From the NCBI GenBank assembly GCA_036406655.1, contig DASXAP010000204.1, forward strand, positions 14,201-78,200: a DNA stretch of 64,000 nt, in the 5' to 3' direction. Positions 8,825-17,183 of this stretch are shown here, piece after piece. This stretch comes from VAZQ01 sp036406655. GTDB taxonomy: Bacteria > Pseudomonadota > Alphaproteobacteria > Rhizobiales > Xanthobacteraceae. The notes below the pieces were generated by a model. The model searched no databases and was not told where the DNA came from. It worked only from the letters and a program-made list of their open reading frames with translations. The translations under genes and the position numbers were made by a program. The number at the start of each line of letters is the position of its first letter. The first letter of the stretch is position 1.

Positions 8825-9244
8825 TCACCCGGCCGACAGCAGCCATGCTTCACCTCCGGTAGCCTCGATCAGCTCGACCGCTCGTTTATCGAAGCTCGTG
8901 AAAACGTTGGCTCCAACGCGTCGTCCTTCGAAAGCGATCACTCCATCAGCAAAATCTCCCCCTTTCTCGAGGACAGCGAGTCCAGCGTCCGCCGCCGGTC
9001 GATCAACCAAGATGGTGGAGGCGTCGATCAATTTTCGTATTGCCGCTGCCACCTCCGTGGTGTTTCTCCTGTACCCGCGCGTCAGCACCCACGCGAATTC
9101 GCATAACGAGACCAGTGTCACCACGAAGCATTCTGCTTGGAGCAATGCATCGGCGGCGATCCTGCCCTGTACGGCATGATCCATCAGTGACGCTCGCACG
9201 AGAACGTTCGTGTCCGCTGTAATCTTCACGTCTCGCCCGCCCAT
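8825..9244 (-). CDS. vapC: VapC-type PIN-domain ribonuclease toxin
   Basis: The PIN-domain acidic set is intact: Asp11 (ADTNVLVR), Glu49 (LCEFAWVL), Asp97/Asp100 (GGDFADGVIA) and Asp119 (SFDKRA), as expected for a Mg-dependent RNase that attacks tRNA or rRNA. The ATG at 9244 overlaps vapB by 19 bp; a GTG at 9229 forming a GTGA overlap with the vapB stop is an equally good start and begins right at VKITADTN. Length is 134-139 residues. The module is self-contained and probably regulated by the VapB operator upstream of 9480. Confidence 0.9.
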   Translation of the reverse strand: MGGRDVKITADTNVLVRASLMDHAVQGRIAADALLQAECFVVTLVSLCEFAWVLTRGYRRNTTEVAAAIRKLIDASTILVDRPAADAGLAVLEKGGDFADGVIAFEGRRVGANVFTSFDKRAVELIEATGGEAWLLSAG

Positions 9245-9480
9245 CCTTTACGGGCGATCTCCTCGATTTTCTCGAGGGACAGCGGCGGCGTGCCGGGCCT
9301 TTTCAGACAACCGATGAAATCTTCGACCTTGCCGCGCGCCTCAGCGGACCTCACCTCCATTCGCCCCGGAGCGACGAACTCCACAGCAATCCTGTCGCCG
9401 GGCTTCACCCCGAGTCGATCCAGCACCTCCTTGCGGAAAGTGACCTGCCCCTTGGAGGTGATCTTCAGAGTAGTTTTCAT
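9226..9480 (-). CDS. vapB: VapB-type antitoxin with AbrB/MazE (SpoVT-AbrB) DNA-binding domain
   Basis: The first ~45 residues are a swapped-hairpin AbrB domain (TLKITSKGQVTFRKEVLDRL, then GVKPGD and a V-E-F strand). The C-terminal ~35 residues (VEDFIGCLKRPG onward) are the flexible region expected to wrap and block the VapC active site. The 84-residue length is typical. It is translationally coupled to vapC. An inverted repeat sits 19-40 bases upstream of its start, consistent with autoregulation by the antitoxin/toxin complex. Confidence 0.88.
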   Translation of the reverse strand: MKTTLKITSKGQVTFRKEVLDRLGVKPGDRIAVEFVAPGRMEVRSAEARGKVEDFIGCLKRPGTPPLSLEKIEEIARKGWAGET

Positions 9481-9498
9481 GTCACTGCTTATAACGGC

Positions 9499-9520
9499 GG
9501 TAAGGGAAAATTACCTTACC
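9499..9520. promoter_or_regulatory. Candidate VapBC operator: inverted repeat upstream of vapB
   Basis: GGTAAG (9499-9504) and CTTACC (9515-9520) form a 6-bp inverted repeat around an A/T-rich centre. A nested GGTAA/TTACC pair (9499-9503 and 9511-9515) offers an alternative pairing. The position just ahead of the antitoxin start and the A+T content, unusual for this region, suggest an autoregulatory site overlapping the promoter. This is inferred, not demonstrated. Confidence 0.5.
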
Positions 9521-9546
9521 TCAGGCGCGGGGGCGTCGCAACGGGC

Positions 9547-10416
9547 CTAATCCTCCTGCGAGGCGGCGGTCCAAGGAGCCACCCTCTTCTCGGCAACGCG
9601 CAGCAGCGCGGTGAGCGTCACGCCGAGGAGCCCGAGCGTCACGATCGGCACGAACATCTTGTCCACCTGGTAGGTCGAGGCGGTGCGCACGATGAGGTAG
9701 CCGATGCCGGAGATCGCGGTGTAGAGATCGGCCAGCACCATCCCGATCAGGGCGCGCCCAAGCGCCAGCCGCAGGCCGGTGACGATGAAGGGGAGCGAGG
9801 CCGGAACGACGATATTGGTCCACAGCTGCCGCTCCGAGCAGCGGAAGGCCCGGCCGACCTCCAAGAGCTTGGGATCGACGCTTTTGACGCCCTGATAGGT
9901 GTTGATCACCATCGGAAAGAAGGCGAACAGGAACAGGATGATCACCTTCGCAGTGGTGTCGAACCCGGCCCACAGCACGATCAGCGGCACCAGCGCCACC
10001 GAGGGTATCGAGTAGAGGAACGTGATGTACACATTGAATGCGACATCCAGCACCCAGAAGCGCGCCAGCAGCAGGCCAATGCCGATGCCGGCAGCCGCCG
10101 CGAGCGCAAAGCCTATGCCGAGCACGACGAGGCTGGGCCACAGATAGGTCAACAGCTCGCCGCTGAGCACCATGTTGTAGCCGGCAATCATGACCTTCAC
10201 CGGAGTGGTGAAGAGCACGGGGTCGACCCCGGCAGCCGCGGCCTGCCACAGGGCCAGAGCACCGATCAGCGAGAGGAGGCGTATGGCGAGATTGATCAGC
10301 CCGCGCCGGCGACGGCGCGCGGCCGCGGCTCGCTCGGCCCGCGCCCGATCGCCGCGGAGGTCGGCGGCCGCGGCGGTCGCGGCGGAGAGCCGGCTTCTCT
10401 CCTCGAGGGCGGTCAC
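9547..10416 (-). CDS. ABC transporter permease, SsuC/TauC type
   Basis: An inner-membrane permease of the BPD_transp_1 family with about six hydrophobic helices. The first is LLSLIGALALWQAAAAG near residue 50, after an Arg/Ala-rich cytoplasmic N-terminus. The EAA-like coupling segment reads RAFRCSERQLWTNIVVPASL around 185-205, followed by PFIVTGLRLALGRALIG. The GTG start at 10416 overlaps the TGA of the ATPase gene by 4 bp. It should pair with the ATPase just upstream and the receptor at 7736 to import a small anionic or heterocyclic compound. Confidence 0.88.
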   Translation of the reverse strand: MTALEERSRLSAATAAAADLRGDRARAERAAAARRRRRGLINLAIRLLSLIGALALWQAAAAGVDPVLFTTPVKVMIAGYNMVLSGELLTYLWPSLVVLGIGFALAAAAGIGIGLLLARFWVLDVAFNVYITFLYSIPSVALVPLIVLWAGFDTTAKVIILFLFAFFPMVINTYQGVKSVDPKLLEVGRAFRCSERQLWTNIVVPASLPFIVTGLRLALGRALIGMVLADLYTAISGIGYLIVRTASTYQVDKMFVPIVTLGLLGVTLTALLRVAEKRVAPWTAASQED

Positions 10417-11264
10417 GCGACCTCCTCTCCGCCCGCCCGGTGTCCTGCCGGCCGCGCCGAACGCAGCGAGGAGGCCGGTCGCACGGTGTCGAGCTCGTGC
10501 CAGATATGCAGCCGCAGCTCGGCGAAGCGTGGATCGGCGCGCACGCCGTTCGCGCTGCGCGGCCAGCCGAACGGCGTCTCGAGGACCTCCTTGATCCGGC
10601 CCGGCCGCGCCGTCATCACGGCAATGCGGTCACCCAGCAGGATGGCCTCGTCGATCGAGTGGGTGACGAATACCATCGTCTTGCGCTCGTCCGGCCGCTC
10701 CATCAGCGCCAGCAGCTCCTCCTGGAGAATTTCCCGCGTCTGCGCGTCGAGCGCGGCGAACGGCTCGTCCATCAACAGGATCGACGGGTTGATCACGAGC
10801 GCCCGCACCAGGCCGACGCGCTGCTGCATCCCGCCCGAGAGCTGATAGGGATAATGCCGCTCGAACCCGCTCAACCCGGCGAGGTCGAGATAATGCCCGA
10901 CGCGGCGCTCGATCTCCGCGCGCGCGGTCCCCGCCATCGCCAGCCCGAACGCGGCGTTCTCGTAGACGGTCTTCCACGGCAGCAGGCCGAAATGCTGGAA
11001 CACCATGGCGACGCCGTCGGGCGGTCGGCCGGCCACCGGCCGGCCGTGCACCAGAATCTCGCCGCTCGATAGATCTGCGAGCCCGGCGATGCAACGCAGG
11101 AGCGTGGTCTTGCCGCAACCGGAGGGGCCGACGACGCACATCACCTCGTCGCGCCGGATCGAGAACGTGAGCTGGTGGAAGGCGACGACGGCGCCGTCGA
11201 GGAAGAGCTTGCTGGCGCCGGTCGCGGTGACCACAGGCTGATCGGCTCGATTGGGAGAAAGCAT
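10413..11264 (-). CDS. ABC transporter ATP-binding protein, SsuB/TauB type
   Basis: The cytoplasmic ATPase has Walker A GPSGCGKTT, Q-loop VFQHFGLLPW, signature LSGGMQQR, Walker B ILLMDEPFAALD and switch VTHSIDEA, all in order over 283 residues. The Q-loop, signature and LLPW spacing match the nitrate/sulfonate/taurine subfamily. The start is set at ATG 11264 (MLSPNRAD); the frame stays open upstream, but that extension is not conserved-looking. This is the first gene of the leftward run, and the 180-bp gap to the divergent methyltransferase gene at 11445 should hold both promoters. Confidence 0.9.
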   Translation of the reverse strand: MLSPNRADQPVVTATGASKLFLDGAVVAFHQLTFSIRRDEVMCVVGPSGCGKTTLLRCIAGLADLSSGEILVHGRPVAGRPPDGVAMVFQHFGLLPWKTVYENAAFGLAMAGTARAEIERRVGHYLDLAGLSGFERHYPYQLSGGMQQRVGLVRALVINPSILLMDEPFAALDAQTREILQEELLALMERPDERKTMVFVTHSIDEAILLGDRIAVMTARPGRIKEVLETPFGWPRSANGVRADPRFAELRLHIWHELDTVRPASSLRSARPAGHRAGGEEVA

Positions 11265-11444
11265 GCACCCCGCTCTGCGCAACGCCGCGCTGGTTCCGAC
11301 CCTCGGCAGGCGCTGACGTCCCGCCGCCCGCAGGCGGTTGCTATTTTCTTCTGCCGCCGGCAGTTTCCGGGAAAACCCGCCTGAACGCAATGCGACGGCG
11401 CCCCGCGCGCCTCCTTTGCCGCTTTTCGTTGAACCGGAGGCTCA

Positions 11445-12566
11445 ATGCGCCGATCCGGAGGTCCGCCGTTTCGCGCCGAGCATCTCGGCAGCCTGGTGCG
11501 GCCGACCGCGCTCCTGCACGCGCGCGAGCGGCACGGGGCAGGACAGCTCGATGGCCGGCAGCTGCGCGCGGTGGAGGACGCGGCCATCCGCGACATGGTG
11601 AAGCTGCAGGAGGAGCTTGGGCTGCCGGTGGTCACCGACGGGGAGTTCCGGCGCGGCACCTATTCCGACGCCTTCACCCTCGCCGGCATTTCCGGGGTCG
11701 AGATCGAATTGACCGAGGAGGAAGGCTGGACCCCGTCGCGAAGCCATGGCCATCGCATGGCGCGGCGGATTCCCAGGGTCATCTCCCGCATCGGCTGGCG
11801 CGGGCCGCAAAATGCCGAGGACTTCCGCTTTCTCAGGTCGCTGACCACGCGCACGCCGAAGATCACCCTGCCCGGCCCCTGCTACATCCATTATCGGGCC
11901 GGCCGCGCCAATATCAGCTGCGACATCTACCGCGATCTCGACGCCTTCTGGTCCGACCTGGTCGCGGCCTATCACCGGGAAATGCAGTCGCTGGCCGAGG
12001 CCGGCTGCACCTATCTGCAGATAGACGAGACTTCGCTGGTCAAGCTCGGCGATCCGCGCGTGCAGCAGCTGCTGAGCGAACGCGGCGACGATTGGCGCGA
12101 CCTGCTGCGGACCTATATCGGCGTCATCAATGCGGTGGCCGGCGAGGCGCCGGCGGACATGACCGTTGCGATCCATTTGTGCCGGAGCCAGGACCCGAGC
12201 TGGCAGGCGGACGTCGGCTATGATCCGATAGCCGAGCCGCTCTTCAACGACCTGCAGGTGGAAAGCTATTTCCTCGAATACGACAACCCGCGCGCGGGGA
12301 CATTCTCGCCGCTGCGTTCGGTGCCGGAGAGCAAGTTCGTGGTCCTGGGGCTGCTCGCCTCGCGGGTGCCCGAGCTCGAGACCGCGGACTTCCTCAAGCG
12401 CCGCATCGAAGAGGCGACCCGGCACATCGACGTCGAACGACTGGGCCTGAGCCCCCAATGCGGCTTTGCCACCAGCGCCGCCGAGCACGTCGTCACCCGG
12501 GACATGCAGAATGCCAAGCTTCGGCGCACGGTCGAGGTGGCACGGGAGGTGTGGGGGAGCGTGTAG
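11445..12566 (+). CDS. Cobalamin-independent methionine synthase (MetE C-terminal domain) family protein
   Basis: This single-domain, 373-residue protein corresponds to the catalytic C-terminal half of MetE, a TIM barrel that moves a methyl group to a thiolate bound to zinc. The zinc ligands are present: His244 and Cys246 (AIHLCRSQ), Glu278 (SYFLEYD) and Cys339 (SPQCGFAT). The opening PFRAEHLGSLVRP and VTDGEFRRGTY match the YxjG/YxjH-like family. GGAGG lies five bases before the ATG. Without the MetE N-terminal half it probably does not use folate polyglutamate in the classical way; a substrate-derived methyl donor is possible. It is divergent from the ABC transporter operon and upstream of a CMD gene. 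Confidence 0.87.
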   Translation: MRRSGGPPFRAEHLGSLVRPTALLHARERHGAGQLDGRQLRAVEDAAIRDMVKLQEELGLPVVTDGEFRRGTYSDAFTLAGISGVEIELTEEEGWTPSRSHGHRMARRIPRVISRIGWRGPQNAEDFRFLRSLTTRTPKITLPGPCYIHYRAGRANISCDIYRDLDAFWSDLVAAYHREMQSLAEAGCTYLQIDETSLVKLGDPRVQQLLSERGDDWRDLLRTYIGVINAVAGEAPADMTVAIHLCRSQDPSWQADVGYDPIAEPLFNDLQVESYFLEYDNPRAGTFSPLRSVPESKFVVLGLLASRVPELETADFLKRRIEEATRHIDVERLGLSPQCGFATSAAEHVVTRDMQNAKLRRTVEVAREVWGSV

Positions 12567-12670
12567 GCTCGGCAACCATGCCCGACGCGAGCTCTACCGC
12601 TCGAAAGGGGGGCGCGCATGGCGTGTGGCCCGCGCGCCGCGGGCGCGCGCGACTACCTCGGAGAGACAGC

Positions 12671-13258
12671 ATGCAATCCGACATAGATCCGCAATCAGGC
12701 TTCCGCTTGCCGCTGCCCAAGCGCGAAGAGCTGGACGAAGCGGCAAGGGCCGCCTATGACCACGCCACGACGCCGGGCGCGTCGATCGCGGGGCTGCAGG
12801 GACCGGCGGGCGTGCAGCTCTTCGCGCCGAAGATCGCCCCGCACATGAGCGCCATCAACCGGTATCTAAGATACGAAGCGGGGTTCGCGCCTCGCATCCG
12901 CGAGATCGCGATCCTCACCACCGCGCGCGAGATGGACAGCCAGTTCGAATGGGTCGCCCATGAGCCGGTTGCGCTGAATGAAGGCGTCGAGCCGAACGTC
13001 ATCGACGTGATCAAGTTTCGCGGCAGCACAACAGGCCTCGACGCAACCGACGCCGGCGTGATCGAGCTCGGCCGTCAGCTCTGGCGCGATCACAAGGTCA
13101 GCTCCGAGCTTTTCGCCACGCTCAAGGCGCTGTTCGGCCCGAACAAGCTCGTCGAGCTGGTCCTGCTCATGGGCAATTACGCCGGCACCGCGGCGCTGCT
13201 GGCAGCGGTCGACATGCAGCTGCCTGCGGGCAAGAAGCCGCTGCTGCCGATCGAGTGA
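12671..13258 (+). CDS. Carboxymuconolactone decarboxylase family protein (second copy)
   Basis: The 195-residue product begins after GGAGAG (ATG at 12671). It has the longer CMD-like layout: an N-terminal peptide-binding-like segment (FAPKIAPHMSAINRYLRYEA), then the core FAPRIREIAILTTAREMDSQ with the E-W-V-A-H-E motif near residue 95, and a helix LVELVLLMGNYAGTAALLA near the end. There is no CxxC, so it is not AhpD-type. It follows the MetE-like gene by about 100 bp on the same strand and may be cotranscribed. The reaction is unknown; relatives sit in catabolic clusters. Confidence 0.84.
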   Translation: MQSDIDPQSGFRLPLPKREELDEAARAAYDHATTPGASIAGLQGPAGVQLFAPKIAPHMSAINRYLRYEAGFAPRIREIAILTTAREMDSQFEWVAHEPVALNEGVEPNVIDVIKFRGSTTGLDATDAGVIELGRQLWRDHKVSSELFATLKALFGPNKLVELVLLMGNYAGTAALLAAVDMQLPAGKKPLLPIE

Positions 13259-13302
13259 GGCGCGCCGGTGCGGAGCCGGTGCCGGCACCGGCTTGCGCGG
13301 GC

Positions 13303-14202
13303 TCAACCCGGCTGCGGCTTGTCGCTGAGCCCGAGCGCGTGAGCCAGCGCAATGACCTGCTCCGGGCCGGCCGCGACACGGCATCCGGCTGCGGCAAGCG
13401 CTGCGAGCTTCGCCTGCGCGGTCTCGCGCGCGCTGCCGATCAGCGCGCCGGCATGGCCCATCCGTCTCTGCGCCGGCGCATGCCGTCCGATCACCATGGC
13501 GATGATCGGCTTGGCAAAAGCGCGTGCCGCCTCGGCGAGCGCGTATTCCTTGTCGCCGCCGATCTCGCCGCAGTAGAGCACCGCCTCGGTCCGGTCGTGA
13601 TGCGCCAGCGCGGCGAGATATTCATCGGGAGTGCGTCCGATCACGGTGTCGCCGCCGATATGGGCGACGAGGCTCTGGCCGATCCCGGCGGCAGAAAGCT
13701 GCCAGGCGATGGCCAGCGTCAGGGTGCCGCTGCGGGCGATCACCGCCAGCCGGCCGGGCTTGCAGAAGCTCGGCGCAATCGAGCCGATCAGGCCGCGCCC
13801 GGGCACGAACATCCCCAGCGTGTTCGGGCCGATGAGCCAGCAGCCGTGAGCGCGCGCGACTTGCGCGGCCGCGAGCGCATCGTGCACCGGGACGTGCTCG
13901 GCCACCCCGACGATGGTCGGGATGCGGGCTCGCGCGCATTCGGTGACGGCATCGCGGAAGCCTTCCGGCGGTGTGTAGAGGAGCGCCACGTTGGGCTCGG
14001 GAACTTCGGCGATGCGGTCGAAGAGCGGCAGCCCGTCGACGATGCTCCCCCCGCGACCAAGCGCCACGCCGCCGACGAGGCGCGTGCCGGCTGCGAGGAG
14101 GCCGGCCACCTGGCTGCGCGCGTAGCGGCCGAGCGGATTGACGACGGCGACTCGCCAGGCATCCGCGGCGAGGAACGGCAGGCATTCGGAGGCAACCGAC
14201 AT
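13303..14202 (-). CDS. Succinyl-CoA synthetase alpha-subunit-like CoA-binding protein
   Basis: Acyl-CoA synthetase alpha subunits carry the CoA-binding fold and the phosphorylated His. Here LVGGVALGRGGSIVDGLPLF near residue 40 matches the SucD CoA-binding domain, IGPNTLGMFVPG matches its conserved turn, and RRMGHAGALIG supplies the catalytic His near 245. The N-terminal GFTGxQG loop is replaced by NPLGRYARSQ, so nucleotide or CoA binding may differ. ATG at 14202 is chosen because the protein then begins like SucD (299 aa). It is divergent from the beta-like gene at 14254, only 51 bp away. Confidence 0.82.
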   Translation of the reverse strand: MSVASECLPFLAADAWRVAVVNPLGRYARSQVAGLLAAGTRLVGGVALGRGGSIVDGLPLFDRIAEVPEPNVALLYTPPEGFRDAVTECARARIPTIVGVAEHVPVHDALAAAQVARAHGCWLIGPNTLGMFVPGRGLIGSIAPSFCKPGRLAVIARSGTLTLAIAWQLSAAGIGQSLVAHIGGDTVIGRTPDEYLAALAHHDRTEAVLYCGEIGGDKEYALAEAARAFAKPIIAMVIGRHAPAQRRMGHAGALIGSARETAQAKLAALAAAGCRVAAGPEQVIALAHALGLSDKPQPG

Positions 14203-14253
14203 GCTGGTATTGTGAGAGCGCTGCGCCATGGGTGGCGGACGGACCGGTGCATT

Positions 14254-15417
14254 ATGCGCTTGGCTGAAATCGACGGAAAAGCCTTGCTGCGCCGGCATGG
14301 CCTGCGCGTCCCGCGCGGGGCCCTGCTGGGGGGCGGGGCGCCCACGGCTGCCGCGCAATGGCCAGGCTTGCTGCTCAAGGCGCAGCTTCTCGAGGGAGGC
14401 CGCGGCAAGCGCGGCCTGGTGCGTCGCCTCGACACCCTCGACGAGCTCGTCGAGGCCCGGCAAGTCATTCACCGCGCGCTCGCCGATCCCGAGGTGCCGC
14501 TGCTGCTCGAGGAGGCGATACCGACGGCGCGGGAAATCTATGTCGCCGTGCGCTTCGATGGGACCCGCCCCGGGCTCGAGCTTCTGGTCGCGCCCGAGGG
14601 CGGGCAGGAGATCGAGGAGGCCCGAACGCTGCTGCGCCTGCCGGCCGACGCGGCCGCTCCCGCCGAGCTTTATCCGCACTTGGCCCGGCTGTTTCCCGCG
14701 GATCTGGCCGCCCGGCTCGCGCGCTATTGCGCTCGCCTGCCGCAAATCCTCCGCACCGAGGATCTCGAGCTCCTCGAGATCAATCCGCTGGTGTTGACGC
14801 CGGACGGCGCCCTGGTGGCGTGCGATGTTAAGATCGTCCGCGACGACAGCGCCGAGTTCCGCCACGATGCCCAAGAGTTTCCGCTGAGCCGGATGCTGGC
14901 GGAGCGCGCCTTGACGCCGCTCGAGCGCAAGGCGCTGGCGCTCGGCTTTCAGCTGGTCGAGGTCGAGGGCGACGTGGTGCTTGTCACCTCCGGCGCCGGG
15001 CTCGGGATGATGATGATGGACCTCCTGGCCGACCACGGCCTGCGCGCCGCCTGCTTCATGGACAACCTGCGCGGGGCGCCGGACGAGACCATGGCGGGAC
15101 GCCTTGCGGTCGCCCGCGAGCTCGCCGGGCGGCCTGCGGTGAGGGGAATCGTGTTCCAGACGGTGGTCGCATCGCGATCGCTCGCGGAGCGGGTGAACGC
15201 GCTGCTCGACTGGATGGCGAAGGAGCCACTGCCCAAGCCGCTCTTTGTCGGGCTTGCGGCGGGACATGCCGCGACCCGCGACATGAGCGTCGAAAAAGCA
15301 CTCGCCATGCTCGGCGCAGCCGGGATAGCCGCGTTCATCGATCCGGTGGCGATGGTGCGTGCCGCGGCCAAGGCGCTCGGCACCGAGGGCCAACGGAGCG
15401 CCGGCCTTCGCCCTTGA
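14254..15417 (+). CDS. Succinyl-CoA synthetase beta-subunit-like ATP-grasp protein
   Basis: The 387-residue length equals SucC. The N-terminal ATP-grasp region has KAQLLEGGRGKRGLV near residue 45, and the metal-binding segment LLEINPLVLTPDGALVACD lies near 175. The C-terminal ligase-CoA domain starts at VLVTSGAGLGMMMMDLLADH near 245. The usual SucC F-L-D-V-G-G-G loop is altered (FMDNLRGAPDE), and the ATP-grasp domain is slightly shortened, so it is a divergent paralogue, not the TCA-cycle enzyme. With the alpha-like protein encoded divergently it probably forms an ATP-dependent acid-CoA ligase for an unknown acid. Confidence 0.82.
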   Translation: MRLAEIDGKALLRRHGLRVPRGALLGGGAPTAAAQWPGLLLKAQLLEGGRGKRGLVRRLDTLDELVEARQVIHRALADPEVPLLLEEAIPTAREIYVAVRFDGTRPGLELLVAPEGGQEIEEARTLLRLPADAAAPAELYPHLARLFPADLAARLARYCARLPQILRTEDLELLEINPLVLTPDGALVACDVKIVRDDSAEFRHDAQEFPLSRMLAERALTPLERKALALGFQLVEVEGDVVLVTSGAGLGMMMMDLLADHGLRAACFMDNLRGAPDETMAGRLAVARELAGRPAVRGIVFQTVVASRSLAERVNALLDWMAKEPLPKPLFVGLAAGHAATRDMSVEKALAMLGAAGIAAFIDPVAMVRAAAKALGTEGQRSAGLRP

Positions 15418-15553
15418 TCCGAAGGCGATTGCACGCAGGAAGCGGTGGCACGGACGAGCGGGGCTGCGTTCGCCGGGCCCTTCTCACACGCGGCTCTTGT
15501 TCGGCCTCCGGAGCACCTTTCGGAGCGATGCCGCGAAGACCGAGCATCCGCCG

Positions 15554-17008
15554 TCAATACGCGTTCCGCCTGCATATGAGCTCTACCGAGGTTCGAATGA
15601 GTATTCCCAGGTCGAGCAGAACGCTCCAATTGTCTATGTACCAGAGGTCAAGCTCGACACGCTGCGCCATCTGCTGCGCGTGCGGGGTTGGGCCGCGAAA
15701 GCCGTGAACCTGAGCCCAACCGGTCATGCCGGGCTTGACATGATGGCGCAGTGCGTAGCTCCTGATCAGTCGCGCATATTGGGTGTCGTGGGCGACCGCG
15801 TGCGGACGCGGACCGATCAGCGACATATCGCCTTTGATCACGTTGAAGAGCTGCGGCAGCTCATCGATGCTTGTTTCACGCAAGAGCCGTCCGATCCTCG
15901 TCACGCGCGGATCGCCCTTGATGGCCTGAACGACGACCGGACCATCCTCCAGTGTCCTCATCGTCCTGAACTTGTAGATCACGAATTCCCTGCCGTTGAG
16001 CCCCTTTCGTCGTTGCCGAAAGATGACCGGGCCGGGCGAATCGAGCCTGATGGCAATCGCGGTGAGCACCAGCAGCGGAGCCAGCGTCATCACCGCGCAG
16101 CTGCCCAGCGCGAGGTCCATCGCCCGCTTGATCAGCCGAGCGGTGGGGCTGAGCGGCGCCGGCTGCAGCTCGACCAGGAACGGGCGGACTCGCTCCCAGG
16201 AGCTGTCGTTGGCCACGACGGCGGAAATCGCCCGGTCCGGCAGCAGCCGTACCGGCAGCGGCGAGCGCCGAAACCTGCTGCGCAGCGCCTCGATGCGCTT
16301 GAAGTCCTCCCATCGCAGGGCAACGGCAATTTCCTCTGCATCGGTCTCCGCCGCCCTTTGCATGACGGCTTCGATGGTCTCGTCGAGCGTCCCGCTTGCG
16401 TCACGGAGAGGCAAGCCGAACCTGTCGAGCTCATGAATGCCGTACCTCAAGAGAAGCTCGAATTGGCTGAAGCCCGTCAGCTCGTTCTGCTCGCCGACGA
16501 GGATGGCCCCTCGGCCGCGCACAGCCCCGCTCGCGAACGCCGCTCGCAGCGTTCTCGACGCGTAGGCTCGCCAGGAGCAAACACCGATCGCGCCTGTCGC
16601 GGCAAAGGTGACGATGAAGCCGCGAGACACGGAGCCGGCGATCTTGAGTACGAACAGCAAGAGGGCAAGGACCAGAATTGAGAACACCCATGCCGCCAGT
16701 GCTCGTCGAAAATCCCGGTCCCCGCGCAAGAGCTGATGGGTCTGGTAGAGCGTGGAATGGCGCGCCGTGACCGCGTAAATGGCAGCAACCGCGAGGCCTA
16801 CTTCGGCATAGATCTCGACGTTCCCGATATTTGAGGTGGACAGGAGATGATAGGAGACGCCGCTCAGCACGCTGCACAACAAGACGATCGAGAATTCCGC
16901 GATCACCAGCGCCGGCTCGACGATCGCCAGAGCGATTTGCCGGCGACGCGGAGTGACTACAACCGATAAAGCAGCTGCCTTGGAACCACTACTCGACGCA
17001 AAATACAT
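15554..17008 (-). CDS. Polyprenyl glycosylphosphotransferase (exopolysaccharide initiating enzyme, WcaJ/PssZ-like)
   Basis: This inner-membrane enzyme transfers a sugar-1-phosphate onto undecaprenyl phosphate to start each exopolysaccharide repeat. It has four to five N-terminal membrane segments (for example IAEFSIVLLCSVLSGVSYHL), a CoA-binding-like middle domain with GRGAILVGEQNEL, and the bacterial sugar-transferase domain from about residue 290. That domain contains KRAMDLALGS, GPVIFRQRRKGLNG, YKFRTM, DELPQLFNVIKGDMSLIGPR and VKPGMTGWAQVHG. ATG at 17008 is preferred; a GTG 11 codons earlier (17041) is in frame. It ends the leftward arm of the exopolysaccharide locus. Confidence 0.92.
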   Translation of the reverse strand: MYFASSSGSKAAALSVVVTPRRRQIALAIVEPALVIAEFSIVLLCSVLSGVSYHLLSTSNIGNVEIYAEVGLAVAAIYAVTARHSTLYQTHQLLRGDRDFRRALAAWVFSILVLALLLFVLKIAGSVSRGFIVTFAATGAIGVCSWRAYASRTLRAAFASGAVRGRGAILVGEQNELTGFSQFELLLRYGIHELDRFGLPLRDASGTLDETIEAVMQRAAETDAEEIAVALRWEDFKRIEALRSRFRRSPLPVRLLPDRAISAVVANDSSWERVRPFLVELQPAPLSPTARLIKRAMDLALGSCAVMTLAPLLVLTAIAIRLDSPGPVIFRQRRKGLNGREFVIYKFRTMRTLEDGPVVVQAIKGDPRVTRIGRLLRETSIDELPQLFNVIKGDMSLIGPRPHAVAHDTQYARLIRSYALRHHVKPGMTGWAQVHGFRGPTPHAQQMAQRVELDLWYIDNWSVLLDLGILIRTSVELICRRNAY

Positions 17009-17183
17009 GGTGACGTTGTAGTACACGCAACGACGCCCCACGCACCGAACTCATCTTGCGGCATCAGGTTCCCCGCCTATCTACTATTTTACCGAACGTG
17101 CATTTGCTCGGAACTATCCGGTCTGCAACTCGTGCTCTGGCTCGATTCAGGGGCTCGTTGCCCTGGCGAATCCGGTTCCGGAG

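Noticed and set aside
14203..15393. Upstream extension of the SucD-like frame across the SucC-like gene
   Set aside because: Conserved SucD-like sequence begins near 14202; beyond it the frame is antisense to a clear SucC-like protein.
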